Shown: positions 10,377 through 20,825 of the stretch, piece by piece
Layout: the number at the start of each line of letters is the position of its first letter
Position numbering within the stretch: the first letter of the stretch is position 1
Assembly: GCF_004359215.1 (NCBI RefSeq)
Contig: NC_090627.1
Coordinates: 828,550 to 892,549, forward strand
DNA from: Bremia lactucae
Taxonomy: Eukaryota; Oomycota; Peronosporomycetes; Peronosporales; Peronosporaceae
Direction: 5' to 3'
Length of the DNA: 64,000 nt
The notes under the pieces: model-generated
Told to the model about the DNA's origin: nothing
Database searches by the model: none
Seen by the model: only the letters and a program-made list of their open reading frames with translations
Made by a program: the position numbers and the translations under genes

Positions 10377-11160
10377 TTACTGTATTACACAGCCGTTGCT
10401 GGCGATACACCTCGTGTCGTCATCCCCACCTATAATGATTTTCGCATCAAGTATGCGTGCCACGATGCACCAATAAGTGGTCATCGTACATGTGAGAAGA
10501 CTTATCTCACGATAACTCGCGATTTCTACTGGCCACACCAGTATGAGTTCGTCCGCAAGTACATACGTGCTTGCGAAGTTTGTCAATGGGTAACGCGCTG
10601 TTTTTATCCCTTGCTCCTTTTCAACCTCTGCCTGTTCTGGCAGAGTGTTGCTAGTCCAAATCCATGGACATCGACCTCGGTTTTTCCGACGCAAACATAA
10701 AAACCATGGTATTCTTGTTTTTGTTGATCAATTTAGCAAAATGGTACATCTTGTTGCAGCAACAGAGTCGAGCACAGCCAAAGGCTGTGCTCGTGTCTTT
10801 GTTGACACGATATTTCGACTCCATTGGTTACCCCGCGAATTGGTCTCAGATGAGACTTTAAATTCACGGCCAAATTTTGGCAAATTGTGATCAAATCACT
10901 TGGAACACCGTTGGAAACGGGCCGGCTGACCATCTGTTTTAGGATGATCAGAAGTTGATCATCTTGAAGCAGATGGTCAGACGGCCCGTGCAACCATAAT
11001 CTCGAAGAGATACTTCGCGGATACGTCCACTCTTTTACGAGTTGGAGCGAGTTCTTGCCGATAGTAGAATTCGGTATTAAAAATTCAGTGCATACTTCTA
11101 CAAAGCATACACCATTTTTCGTGAGCTGCTTTAGCCATCCACGTATACGCACCTTGTTTG
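10377..11160 (+). pseudogene. Gypsy integrase, zinc finger and core (type-B copy)
   Basis: The HHCC zinc finger is recognisable at about 10460-10590 (HDAPISGHR, then ACEVCQ). The core reads GILVFVDQFSKMVHLVAATE and ARVFVDTIFRLHWLPRELVS (10664-10890). It is interrupted by a fold-back duplication at 10918-10987 and then resumes near 11030 with the region corresponding to EFAINNSVHAST. It is not functional. Confidence 0.8.
10918..10987. repeat. Inverted repeat (fold-back duplication) inside integrase
   Basis: The left arm GGCCGGCTGACCATCTG continues to GATGATCA; the right arm TGATCATC continues to CAGATGGTCAGACGGCC. The arms are near-perfect complements around a loop of a few bases. The right arm is the expected integrase coding sequence, so the left arm is an inverted copy of it. 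Confidence 0.75.
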
Positions 11161-11230
11161 AGAGCGACTCTTATTTGACTATTATTTTAGGGGAGGGGAC
11201 TCGCTCAAGCAAATAGCTTCTTTCTAGCTC

Positions 11231-11760
11231 TTGCTCATCTCGCATGGCCGAAAGGTCAATACGAAGAATACCAATGCTGATTTAATCAGCATTGAATTAG
11301 ACAAACTCAACAAGAGCAATAATGCTCTAACTAGAGAGGAGATTGACATCTCCGCAGGGCGAACCGTTCGCACTGAGAAGAAGAAAAGGTCAGCAGGTGA
11401 TTTCCTAATGGCTACAGAAGCAGTGGTCCGAGTTCCATTGCTGATGCGGTGGATCGGCAAAACGAAACTCTAACAAAAATGGAAGAGCAAACGTTCTTTC
11501 ATTTAATGGGATCGTTCTAGTCCTACTGTCTACAATAAACCTACCAAACAAAAAGTGACGAATGTAGGCAGTAATAAATACTGCCCAGGAATATCGGCCC
11601 ATTTCGTGAACTACATCGCCAAGGCAATCCGTCCGCGATCGAGGAGCTGCCTCGTAGTATGCGTATGCAGCCTAAGTTTCCTGTCGTACCTTCAGTACGA
11701 AGCTTCTTTCGATTCCGTATCACCCCGAACGGTCTAAGGCACATGCCAAAGTGTGACGAT
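11231..11760 (+). pseudogene. Integrase C-terminal end (type-B copy)
   Basis: 11231-11473 reads RKVNTKNTNADLISIELDK and an acidic-to-basic stretch typical of the region before the integrase C-terminus. 11555-11740 begins MTNVGSNKY and then loses frame within the domain that in better copies reads KFIGPFRVLHRRGNAY. Confidence 0.65.
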
Positions 11761-12720
11761 CCCGAGCTAAATCATGATAGTCTCGGGACAGAGTCTGGAT
11801 CTCACGAACCAGACGATCCACTACATCTTCCAAGGATGAGATCTTTTACGACTGTCACCAGCTCGTTTTAAAGGGACTGATGTGTCCGTTCATTTGCCAA
11901 ATGATCAACCGCAACTTGAGCACAGTTTTTTAACTGATCACGTGAAATATAGTCGACCATCACTGCTAACTTGCGACGACGGGATCGCTCGTGATCAATG
12001 TCCTCCCGTATATAGTGTTGACTCGGTTCGGCGAACGAGGCGAACCCTATGCCTCCCTCCACATTCATTGACGGGTTCGGGTGGTGAAAAAGTTTCCTAG
12101 TTTATCGCTTCTTGAACCACAATGAGGTGAATGGGGTTTGAACGAGTCATCTCGTTCGTTGGCGAGGGTATCCATCCTCGCATGATAGATGAGAACCTCG
12201 TTCCCAACTGATGGTGGTCGTTTCGGGTCTCGTTCGACAGTACGATGCGTTTACTCCTCTTCGACAGAAGGTCCATTAGAGAACGATCACATCTCGCACT
12301 CGTTAGAGATTTGGAGGTTCCAATCCTTTCGCGCATCAAACTAGAGATGAGCGTCCTCCAATGAGGATCTTTAAGGGAGTATGCCTCGTTAGGGGCATGA
12401 TCTGCACCCTTAAAACAGCTTGGGCATGAGTTCCCCAACGAGAGGCAAGGTAAACCTGCCTATCAAGACAAACGTGCGGCTTGTAGCATGCACCGACTAC
12501 GGTCCGTTTTTCGAACTGGTCACGGAATGCATCTAGTTTGACAAGCCAGACCTCGCGACCTATGCTTTGTACATTCTGTACGAATGCTTCCGAAGCTTGG
12601 AACAAAGAAGTGACTTTCTTTGCCCGCTACAAGTGTACCACTGATGCCGAAAGAAGGCATCGATGAATAACTTCGTTTCGTCCCCACCAGGCTTGTAAAG
12701 CCTGGATGAGTCGAATAACG
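11541..12720 (-). pseudogene. Opposite-strand accessory ORF (type-B plus element)
   Basis: On the minus strand the blocks run GDETKLFIDAFF (about 12700), SEAFVQNVQSIGREVWLVK and DAFRDQFEKRTVVGACYK (12336-12605), CPSCFKGADHAPNEAYSLKD and HWRTLISSLMRERIG (12097-12438), RDQLKNCAQVAVDHLANE (11868-12068) and GVIRNRKKLRTEGT (11541-11744). The CPxC pair could bind metal. The blocks match the plus-strand frame at 4058-5206, whose host element is inverted, and more distantly the minus frames of the type-A elements. Frame shifts separate the blocks. Function unknown. Confidence 0.6.
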
Positions 12721-13477
12721 GAATACATGCTAGCCCGACTCGGTTAAAGCTGTCAAGGCCTCTGAATTACTCGGGGTCACGTCCGTGTAATCTTCGGGTT
12801 CTCATGTGACAACTAAAGCGGTGATGACGGAGTTTTTTGACGCTTCGTCAGACCTTTTGGTGCGTAGTCATCTTGTGATGACTCCATCGACGACGACCAC
12901 TCTGTTGATGTCAGTATGCATCACGAAGAGCGAAGTGATCGTTAAGGTCACTTCCGTATGAATGCTACTGGTGGCGCTAGTAGGAGTGGAGTGATACTAA
13001 GGATCGCGCCGAGGGTAATGTTAGCGTGCCTGTTAACATGAGCCAGCGAGTGAGGGAGCGCAATGTTTTGCGGTTTCCTCCCGAAAAGAAGCCTTGATTG
13101 CTCTATAAGGGCAACCTCACTCGTTGGTCTGGTATGACCAACGATCGGTACCATGACTTTTCATCTGCAATGGGAGTAGCAGTTGACTTGTCGCCTGTAT
13201 TGGGAGAAAGAGATGACCTTTTCTCCGCAGTAGACACATGAGAGTCTACTGAAACACTTGCTTTACAAGTACGTGCACCGATCCGTCCAGCTAACAGCTT
13301 TGCGGCTTCACTGGCGACGCGCACGGGTATAGACACCACACGCAAACAAATTAATTTTATACAAAAATCAATAATGCAATAAAATTGGAGTTTTACATAA
13401 GAAACCAATAATGCAAATTTACAGGGGGAATACACAATACTATTTCCTGTCACTTCACATCGTGACTGTTAGGGTGA
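12721..13477. other. 3' non-pol region of the type-B Gypsy
   Basis: It has counterparts in the inverted element at 3600-4060, for example the GACGACGA/GATGTCAG and GCGACGCGCACGGG blocks, partly in the same and partly in the opposite orientation, which implies past rearrangement. A 116-codon minus frame (13103-13453) is not recognised. It ends at GTTAGGGTGATG, the purine-rich bases before the LTR. Confidence 0.5.
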
Positions 13478-13482
13478 TGTAA
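13478..13482 (+). repeat. 5-bp target-site duplication (left) of the family-2 element
   Basis: TGTAA here and TGTAA at 23019-23023 flank the family-2 element. Joined across the insertion they restore the start of a type-B LTR. Confidence 0.75.
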
Positions 13483-14036
13483 TGTAACGGGTTAAAGTTG
13501 CCTTAAAGTTACTCAGTCCCCGTTAAGTACACTTGGTGTGCTTAAGGGGATGGTCAATTATAAAATAATAGTAATTAGACCCAGCACTCGGGTGTGATGC
13601 ACATTTGTGACCAACCCTTGTGTATGTGATGCAATTGGATGCATTCACATTAGGAGGGATGACGCCCAGCGTCATCCGTGATGATGGCTAGCGTCATCCG
13701 TTACGCGAGGTATCTAGAAAGATACGCTCGCAATACATATTCAGTGTTATCTATAGAGATGACATTTTATTGGTAAAAATACGTATTTATTTTTCATGCG
13801 CATTAATATAAATCAGTCTGAAAACTACTTCCTAGTTGGTAAGTGCGCACGAGGAGCCGGATTACCGCTCCCGTGACGATACTTAACCAGAGTTCTTAGT
13901 GTGTTGGGTGAGGTCGCTAAAGCGCCCACCACAACTACCTCACTGCGCGCAAGAGAAGCAGGTTAAATCGCTTCCTCGCTGTGCTAGGGTGTGTGTCTAA
14001 GTAGAGCGTGGCCGCATTACGACGTGCCCGCCTACT
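13483..14036 (+). repeat. 5' LTR of family-2 element (554 bp)
   Basis: It starts TGTAACGGGTTAAAGTTGCC and ends CCTACT, three bases before the primer binding site. Other copies are at 22466-23018, 25019-25571 (minus) and 40467-40995. The other two well-bounded copies end CCTACA, so both LTRs of this copy share an altered last base. Confidence 0.85.
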
Positions 14037-14039
14037 GCT

Positions 14040-14051
14040 TGGTAGCTCTTG
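14040..14051 (+). promoter_or_regulatory. tRNA primer binding site
   Basis: TGGTAGCTCTTG follows the LTR. The minus-strand family-2 copy at 25006-25016 has TGGTAGCACTT, so the T in GCTC is probably a later change. Confidence 0.65.
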
Positions 14052-14978
14052 AATTCCTTCCCACGACACACATTTTTGCCTGTGTACGTGTGGGTGAACC
14101 TCAACATCGATTGGTCTCATTTCTCCCACCCTTCCGAACATCATCGGGAGGTGGCAGGGCTTATGGCACGGGGACTTGGTGAACAAGCCCTGGCCAGGCT
14201 CCTGGGTAGTCCTCCTGAGCAACATTTTGCTCAGTTGGAGCAGTTTGAGGCGTTCGTGCTCGGACGCGAATAGCCGCGTCCGAGGCACAGAGCCATGCTG
14301 CGTCGGAGTCCGTCACTCAGACTCAGGATGAGCTGAGGCATGAGTAGGCTCGGAGCGAGGCTCTCAACAGGACTGTTGAGATGCTCTCTGCCCGGCCGCA
14401 TCAGCCGAGGCCAATTCGGATGAACTGCGGCGCACACGATTGTCCACTGGCTTTTAGCCGTGAAGCACTGCGGTGTCGCGCGGCTTATCGAGGACGACAG
14501 CCGGATGGTGTCGTACACCATGTCGCATCTGCGCAATAAGGCCTCAGAGTGGGCTTACTCGCCACTAATGGCCGACAGAAAGGCGTTCATTTGGATTATA
14601 TCCAAGATGGGTAAACACTAAGGGCGATATTTAAGGAAAAAGATTCACACCATGTACCAGCCGCCGAACAACGAAGTGTTGCTTCAGGCGCGCTTCTTTG
14701 GAGCGCGACAGGCGAAGCGATCTCTGCAAGAGTATGTGCAAGAGATGCACTCGCTGTTGGCGTCCATAACCGTAGGTCCGATTCCGGAGCACAATAAGGT
14801 GCCAACGTTTATGAACGGACTACGGTATGGCCCATCGCGACAGGCCCTTTTCAGAAAGGTGCCTTCGACGATGGAAGAGGCAATCCAAATTGCCTTAGTT
14901 GAGGAGCAATCCTACAAGAGTGCCTCGGCGAGATCTGCATCGACCACTGAGGGGTCGGGAAATGCAAGAGCGCAGTAG
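14049..14978 (+). pseudogene. Family-2 gag, first copy
   Basis: The N-terminal piece (14049-14273) contains HREVAGLMARGLGEQALARL. After stops the frame resumes at 14652-14978 with ARQAKRSLQEYVQEMHSLL and FRKVPSTMEEAIQIALVEEQ, the capsid-like retrotransposon gag domain. No zinc knuckle follows, although the minus-strand relative at 8000-8140 has a damaged one. An identical reading is found 1937 bp further on. Confidence 0.8.
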
Positions 14979-15124
14979 GGATGAGATGCCCTACTGACGC
15001 AGACTCTGCAGCTACCCCTAAGTTCAGAGTTGTGGAACAAACGGTTAGCATAGTCCCTGAGGTCTCGAAATTTCGGACTTCAACCCTGCTGGTCTATAGC
15101 GCTCAAATACGAGGCTATAAATAG

Positions 15125-15740
15125 GTGATGACCCTTCTAGTGGATTCGGGAGCATCACAAAATTTTGTGAAACTCGCGGCTTTAAGAAAGAGACCGGCGA
15201 TGTTTGAGTCGCTTTGCCAGGATAGCAAGCGAGAAAAGGTTCACTGTTCGTTTAGCGAACGGCACGCTCGTTAAGTCTGAGGGAGTTCAGGTAGAACTCG
15301 CCTTCAGATTTAGTGACTTCTCTTGTAAAGAGAAGTTCACAGTGCTAGGAATGGAGAGTCCGTATGACCTCATCCTAGGCATGCCATGGTTGGCAAAGTA
15401 CCAACCATGGATAGACTGGCGTACACGCACAGTTGCGAACTCTACGCAGGACACCGGAAAGGATGTGCTCCTGCGAGAGGCCTATGCAACTGATGTCGTG
15501 TCGAACACAGTTGAGGGTGCGTTGACGGGATGTCAAACGTCACCAATTCCTACCCAGCTCGTGGAGACTGAGGTAGTGAATAGGACGATGACAAGTAGTC
15601 ATGCGTCCGAATGTCCTGCACAGAGCCGAGAGCCTGTGGCAGTAGACGGCGAGCTGACAAGAAGTCATGCGTCGCATAAACCGGCACAGTGCCAAGAGCC
15701 TGGTGCGGTTGGAAGGGGTGCGTTAGCCAGGAGTGCAACG
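15125..15740 (+). pseudogene. Family-2 aspartic protease, first copy
   Basis: MTLLVDSGASQNFVKLAAL at 15128 carries the DSG catalytic triad of retropepsins. A frame shift near 15200 moves to the frame 15204-15740, which reads SEKRFTVRLANGTLVKSE and YDLILGMPWLAKYQPWIDW, the second half of the protease. The tail is S/A/Q-rich. It runs into the n at 15741. Confidence 0.8.
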
Positions 15741-15741
15741 N
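15741..15741. other. Unknown base (n): assembly join
   Basis: A single n separates the two copies of the 1.94-kb segment; the sequence after it starts in mid-LTR. Confidence 0.9.
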
Positions 15742-17677
15742 AATATAAATCAGTCTGAAAACTACTTCCTAGTTGGTAAGTGCGCACGAGGAGCCGGATT
15801 ACCGCTCCCGTGACGATACTTAACCAGAGTTCTTAGTGTGTTGGGTGAGGTCGCTAAAGCGCCCACCACAACTACCTCACTGCGCGCAAGAGAAGCAGGT
15901 TAAATCGCTTCCTCGCTGTGCTAGGGTGTGTGTCTAAGTAGAGCGTGGCCGCATTACGACGTGCCCGCCTACTGCTTGGTAGCTCTTGAATTCCTTCCCA
16001 CGACACACATTTTTGCCTGTGTACGTGTGGGTGAACCTCAACATCGATTGGTCTCATTTCTCCCACCCTTCCGAACATCATCGGGAGGTGGCAGGGCTTA
16101 TGGCACGGGGACTTGGTGAACAAGCCCTGGCCAGGCTCCTGGGTAGTCCTCCTGAGCAACATTTTGCTCAGTTGGAGCAGTTTGAGGCGTTCGTGCTCGG
16201 ACGCGAATAGCCGCGTCCGAGGCACAGAGCCATGCTGCGTCGGAGTCCGTCACTCAGACTCAGGATGAGCTGAGGCATGAGTAGGCTCGGAGCGAGGCTC
16301 TCAACAGGACTGTTGAGATGCTCTCTGCCCGGCCGCATCAGCCGAGGCCAATTCGGATGAACTGCGGCGCACACGATTGTCCACTGGCTTTTAGCCGTGA
16401 AGCACTGCGGTGTCGCGCGGCTTATCGAGGACGACAGCCGGATGGTGTCGTACACCATGTCGCATCTGCGCAATAAGGCCTCAGAGTGGGCTTACTCGCC
16501 ACTAATGGCCGACAGAAAGGCGTTCATTTGGATTATATCCAAGATGGGTAAACACTAAGGGCGATATTTAAGGAAAAAGATTCACACCATGTACCAGCCG
16601 CCGAACAACGAAGTGTTGCTTCAGGCGCGCTTCTTTGGAGCGCGACAGGCGAAGCGATCTCTGCAAGAGTATGTGCAAGAGATGCACTCGCTGTTGGCGT
16701 CCATAACCGTAGGTCCGATTCCGGAGCACAATAAGGTGCCAACGTTTATGAACGGACTACGGTATGGCCCATCGCGACAGGCCCTTTTCAGAAAGGTGCC
16801 TTCGACGATGGAAGAGGCAATCCAAATTGCCTTAGTTGAGGAGCAATCCTACAAGAGTGCCTCGGCGAGATCTGCATCGACCACTGAGGGGTCGGGAAAT
16901 GCAAGAGCGCAGTAGGGATGAGATGCCCTACTGACGCAGACTCTGCAGCTACCCCTAAGTTCAGAGTTGTGGAACAAACGGTTAGCATAGTCCCTGAGGT
17001 CTCGAAATTTCGGACTTCAACCCTGCTGGTCTATAGCGCTCAAGTACGAGGCTATAAATAGGTGATGACCCTTCTAGTGGATTCGGGAGCATCACAAAAT
17101 TTTGTGAAACTCGCGGCTTTAAGAAAGAGACCGGCGATGTTTGAGTCGCTTTGCCAGGATAGCAAGCGAGAAAAGGTTCACTGTTCGTTTAGCGAACGGC
17201 ACGCTCGTTAAGTCTGAGGGAGTTCAGGTAGAACTCGCCTTCAGATTTAGTGACTTCTCTTGTAAAGAGAAGTTCACAGTGCTAGGAATGGAGAGTCCGT
17301 ATGACCTCATCCTAGGCATGCCATGGTTGGCAAAGTACCAACCATGGATAGACTGGCGTACACGCACAGTTGCGAATTCTACGCAAGACACCGGAAAGGA
17401 TGTGCTCCTGCGAGAGGCGTATGCAACTGATGTCGTGTCAAATACAGTTGAGGGTGCGGTGACGGGATGTTAAACGTAACCAACTCCTACCCAGCTCGTG
17501 GATACTGAGGTAGTGAAAAGGACGATGACAGGTAGTCATGCGTCTGAATCTCCTGCACAGAGCCGAGAGCCTGTGGCAGTAGACGGCGAGCTGACATGTA
17601 ATCATGCGTCGCATAAACCGGCACAGTGTCTAGAGCCTGGTGCGGCTGGAAGGAGTGCGTTAGCCAGGAGTGCAACG
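15742..17677 (+). repeat. 1.94-kb duplicated segment, copy 2 (after the n)
   Basis: It contains a 3' LTR fragment, primer binding site, gag (15986-16915) and protease (17065-17473) just like copy 1. Copy 2 has an extra stop at 17471-17473 in the protease tail. Confidence 0.9.
15986..16915 (+). pseudogene. Family-2 gag, second copy
   Basis: It gives the same reading frames and stops as 14049-14978 (16589-16915 repeats the YVQEMHSLL and MEEAIQIALVEEQ blocks). It is kept as a separate entry because the duplication may be real or an assembly product. Confidence 0.75.
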
Positions 17678-17785
17678 GCACCCGCTTCCCAGAAAAGGGT
17701 CGTGGCGACTCGAAGAACGAGTACCCGACAGATTAAGACGATCAAAGGCACGTCTAAACGAGTGACCTTTGGATTCAGTTTCTAA
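17065..17785 (+). pseudogene. Family-2 aspartic protease, second copy, with tail
   Basis: The DSGAS active site is at about 17076. The second half at 17141-17473 reads YDLILGMPWLAKYQPWIDW and stops. Past the stop, 17498-17785 continues the A/S/R-rich tail and ends in SKRVTFGFSF. This is the copy continuous with pol. Confidence 0.8.
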
Positions 17786-17858
17786 TAAAGAGGACGGGCC
17801 TTAGAACGAGGGGTTCGAGGCCGTCAAAGACGAAATTGCATAGGCATCCTCAGTTGAG

Positions 17859-20760
17859 GTGCCCCGGCAAGTCTTTAAATCTGCCGAGGAGATAGCAAAT
17901 CTCCCGGAGATGTCATGGGATCTGTTCCTTGCTGAATTAAAGGAAGGAAAGATCCACGAAATAGTCACACCAGTTCCAGAAGATAACTTGGTGGACTGTT
18001 GCTCGTCGTCCACAATGGACGAGAGCGTCCTAAAAATGGACAAAAAGAAGCGGTTCGCTGCTCAAGGCTGGGATGCCTTGAGAGACAGTCCGTTCTTTGA
18101 GGTTCTGTGGAAACATCGCGATGTTTTCCCGGAAGAAGTGCCGAGCCGCCTACCAGTAGATAGGGGCATCGGGCACGAGATAGACCTCGAACCTGCACTA
18201 AGTATTGTGTGACCAGGCAATGGCCATTGCCAAAAGAACAAGTCGATTATATCGATGAGTTCTTTGACAAGCGAGCCAAGGCGGGTTTTGTGTGCGTAAA
18301 GCCACAGGTGGATGGCGCGTGGCTCATGCTTGCGATAAGCTGAACGCGGCGAATTTACCGGCGCAAACGCCAATCCCGCGGAAACATTCTTGTTGAACTC
18401 CATGGGAAAGTCAACTATCTTTTCCGCGTTGGATTTGAAGGATGGCTACGATCAGGTACTCATTAGAAAGTCCGATGTAGCCAAAACGGCAGTAAGCACC
18501 CTAAGCGGCATGCTTTGGGAGTGGCTTGTGATGCTTCAAGGTTTAAAAAAGCACCAGCGACATTCAACCAAGTGGTAGCTCACGTGATGCGTCAGCACCG
18601 TGTCTACGCGCCTCATTACTTTGATGATGTATTTAGGCATAATAGGGCCGAGGCTGGCTGAGCGCAATAGAGTCGCACAAGCGTCATTTAGACGCTGTGG
18701 TGTAGACTTTAAAGGATGCCCAATCGTACGTCAACTTGCAAAAGTGCGTCATAGGTGTCCCTGGGATACCTGTACTGGGCTGCATCGTTGGTACACATGG
18801 TGTACGAGCAGACCCAGACAAGGTAAAATCAGTAAAGGAATGGCCAAGTCCACGGCATGTAAAGGATTTGCGCTAATTCCTAGGGTCGTCTGCGATGCAA
18901 GTAATTTTGCAATCGGCAGCGTGCTCATGCAGAAGGATGACGACGGCGTTGACCGTGTCATCTCTTATCAGTCCCGGCTATTAAAAGCCGCGGAACCGAA
19001 TTACCCTGTGCATGACAAAGAGCTACTTTCAATAAAGAATGCTTTGTCAAGTTTCGTGTGCACTAATTGGGCACCAAGCCATTTGTGGTTTATACGGACC
19101 ACGCATCACTGTGGACCGCAATAAACTCACCGCACCTCTCGCCTAGAATGGCAAGATGGCTCACATTCTTCTCTAAATTCGATTTTAAAGTTGAGTATAA
19201 GCCGGGTAAGTCGAATGGCTTGGCTGACGCTTTATCGCGCAGACCAGACTTCGAGGTTAGACACCAGGAGAGTGTGTCTAGTGCGAAAGCACACCTTTCG
19301 GCCGTCGACGTTGGCAGCCATGAAGGCATACCACGTGACGAGCTCATTGGCCTCTGAAATCAAAGAGAGCCACAGTCAGGACGACCACTGTCGCCTGCTG
19401 TTGGTTCACTTCGGTAGACGAAAGGTTTCCCTTCCGTCGCACGTGAAAGCTAAGCTCAATCGCTTTAGCTACACCGATGGCCTGTTATGGCATCAGCTTT
19501 CACCTTTTGATCCCTTGAGAATCTATGTGCCTCATGACACAGATCTCAAGCTGATGATCCTTCACGAGCTCCATGATGCGCCAGCTAGTGGGCATCTGGG
19601 CCGTGAAAAGACATTCTTACGAGTGTCAGAGGAATTTTGGTGGCCACATCTATATAGATGGGTAGCCAACTATATTCGCTCTTGCTAACAGTGTCAGCGC
19701 ATTGAGCCTGCACAATCCTGCAGTGCGCCACTATAGCCGCTACCAATTCCAACCAGCTGTTGGAAGTCAGCAAGTCTGGACTTCATGTTTAGCATGCCGC
19801 CCGATCATAAGGGTCGGACAGGGCTAGTCGTCTTTGTAGACAGACCGAGCAAGATGGTGCATTTAGCACCATGTAAGACATCGATCACAGGCAAGGAGGC
19901 AGCTCTCTTGTTTCTGGATTATGTTTATCGACTACACGGGATGCCTGAGTCCATAGTATCGGACCAGGATCCACGTTTTACGTCTGGTTTTTGGCGACAT
20001 GTGTTCGAGCTGCTTGGTAGCAAGCTTCACATGTCGACCGCAGATCATCCCTAGACCGATGGCCAAACAGAACGTGTCAATCGGATCGTGGCGGATGTCT
20101 TGCGCACTATAGCAACTTCCAAAGAGTGGAGCAAACAATTGCCTTTTGTGGAGTTCGCTATAAATAACAGTGTCCACGCCAGCACGGGTGAGACACCGTT
20201 TTATATTAACGGACTGCGCCACCCTCGGACGCCAGTCTCGTTTGTGCGCAGCCCGAGTCTTAGTGGGGGAGGACCCTCACTATGCTCGGTGCGAAAGAGG
20301 GACATAGTTTCGTCAATATGACGATGACCCATGAGGGTATCATCTCAAAGACAAAACTTGCCCTAGTGACCCTGCCAGCTTAGCAGTGGTCAATAAAACT
20401 ACGCCTTATGACCGACCTCTTGGCATTATCATAGGCGAGTTCGATGCTAAAAGTGGGAGCGAGGCTTAACGCTTTGTGGATGAGCGATTAGCCATCACAA
20501 GTTAAGTCCGTGACGCAATGGCAAGCGCACAGGACAAGCAAAAAGAATATGCGGATCGAAATGGTTGCAAAAATATGAAACGCTTTTGAGTGGGTTAAAA
20601 AGTACTATTTAGTGCTGCTACCCTACCTAAAAATGGAATTTCTGTACTACCTGGAGGTACAACGAAGTTGTTGCCGCGTTTCATTGGGCCCTTTACGGTG
20701 GTAGAAGAGGTTGGAGACCTAAATTATAGGCTCACCCTTCCCCGTATATGAAGACGCACC
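17859..20760 (+). pseudogene. Family-2 pol: RT, RNase H, integrase
   Basis: 17859-18200 is the protease-RT linker (VFPEEVPSRLPVDRGIGHEI). RT blocks: MGKSTIFSALDLKDGYDQVL (about 18402) and HYFDDVFRHNR (about 18612). Part of RT and the RT-RH connection is deleted near 18860. RNase H: VVCDASNFAIGSVLMQKDDD (about 18890) and VHDKELLSIKNAL. Integrase: the zinc finger (HDAPASGHLGREKTF, about 19570), the core (VVFVDRPSKMVHLAP, SIVSDQDPRFTSGFWR, TDGQTERVNRIV) and EFAINNSVHASTGETPFY, followed by the C-terminal domain at 20385-20760. Stops and shifts throughout. Confidence 0.85.
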
Positions 20761-20825
20761 CCATATTTTACGTGGGAGACTGAAACGGTATGTAGACCCA
20801 AATGAGATCACATACCCCCATCTGG

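Larger units (their letters stand above)
8620..13482 (+). mobile_element. Family-1 (type B) Gypsy, 5' truncated, plus strand
   Basis: The copy starts in the middle of gag: 8620-8700 matches the zinc-knuckle region of the element at 62100-62220. It then carries protease, reverse transcriptase, a degraded integrase, the integrase C-terminus, a broken chromodomain (about 12112-12230, TSHLVRWRGYPSSHD) and the 3' region with the opposite-strand frame. Its 3' LTR is split: the first five bases TGTAA (13478-13482) sit here and the rest resumes at 23019, because a family-2 element inserted between. Confidence 0.8.
13805..15740 (+). repeat. 1.94-kb duplicated segment, copy 1 (before the n)
   Basis: It matches 15742-17677 with a constant offset of 1937 bases. 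The match begins inside the LTR, not at an element boundary. It is almost perfect to about 15480 and then shows more differences (for example GATGTCAAACGTC against GATGTTAAACGTA). Confidence 0.9.
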
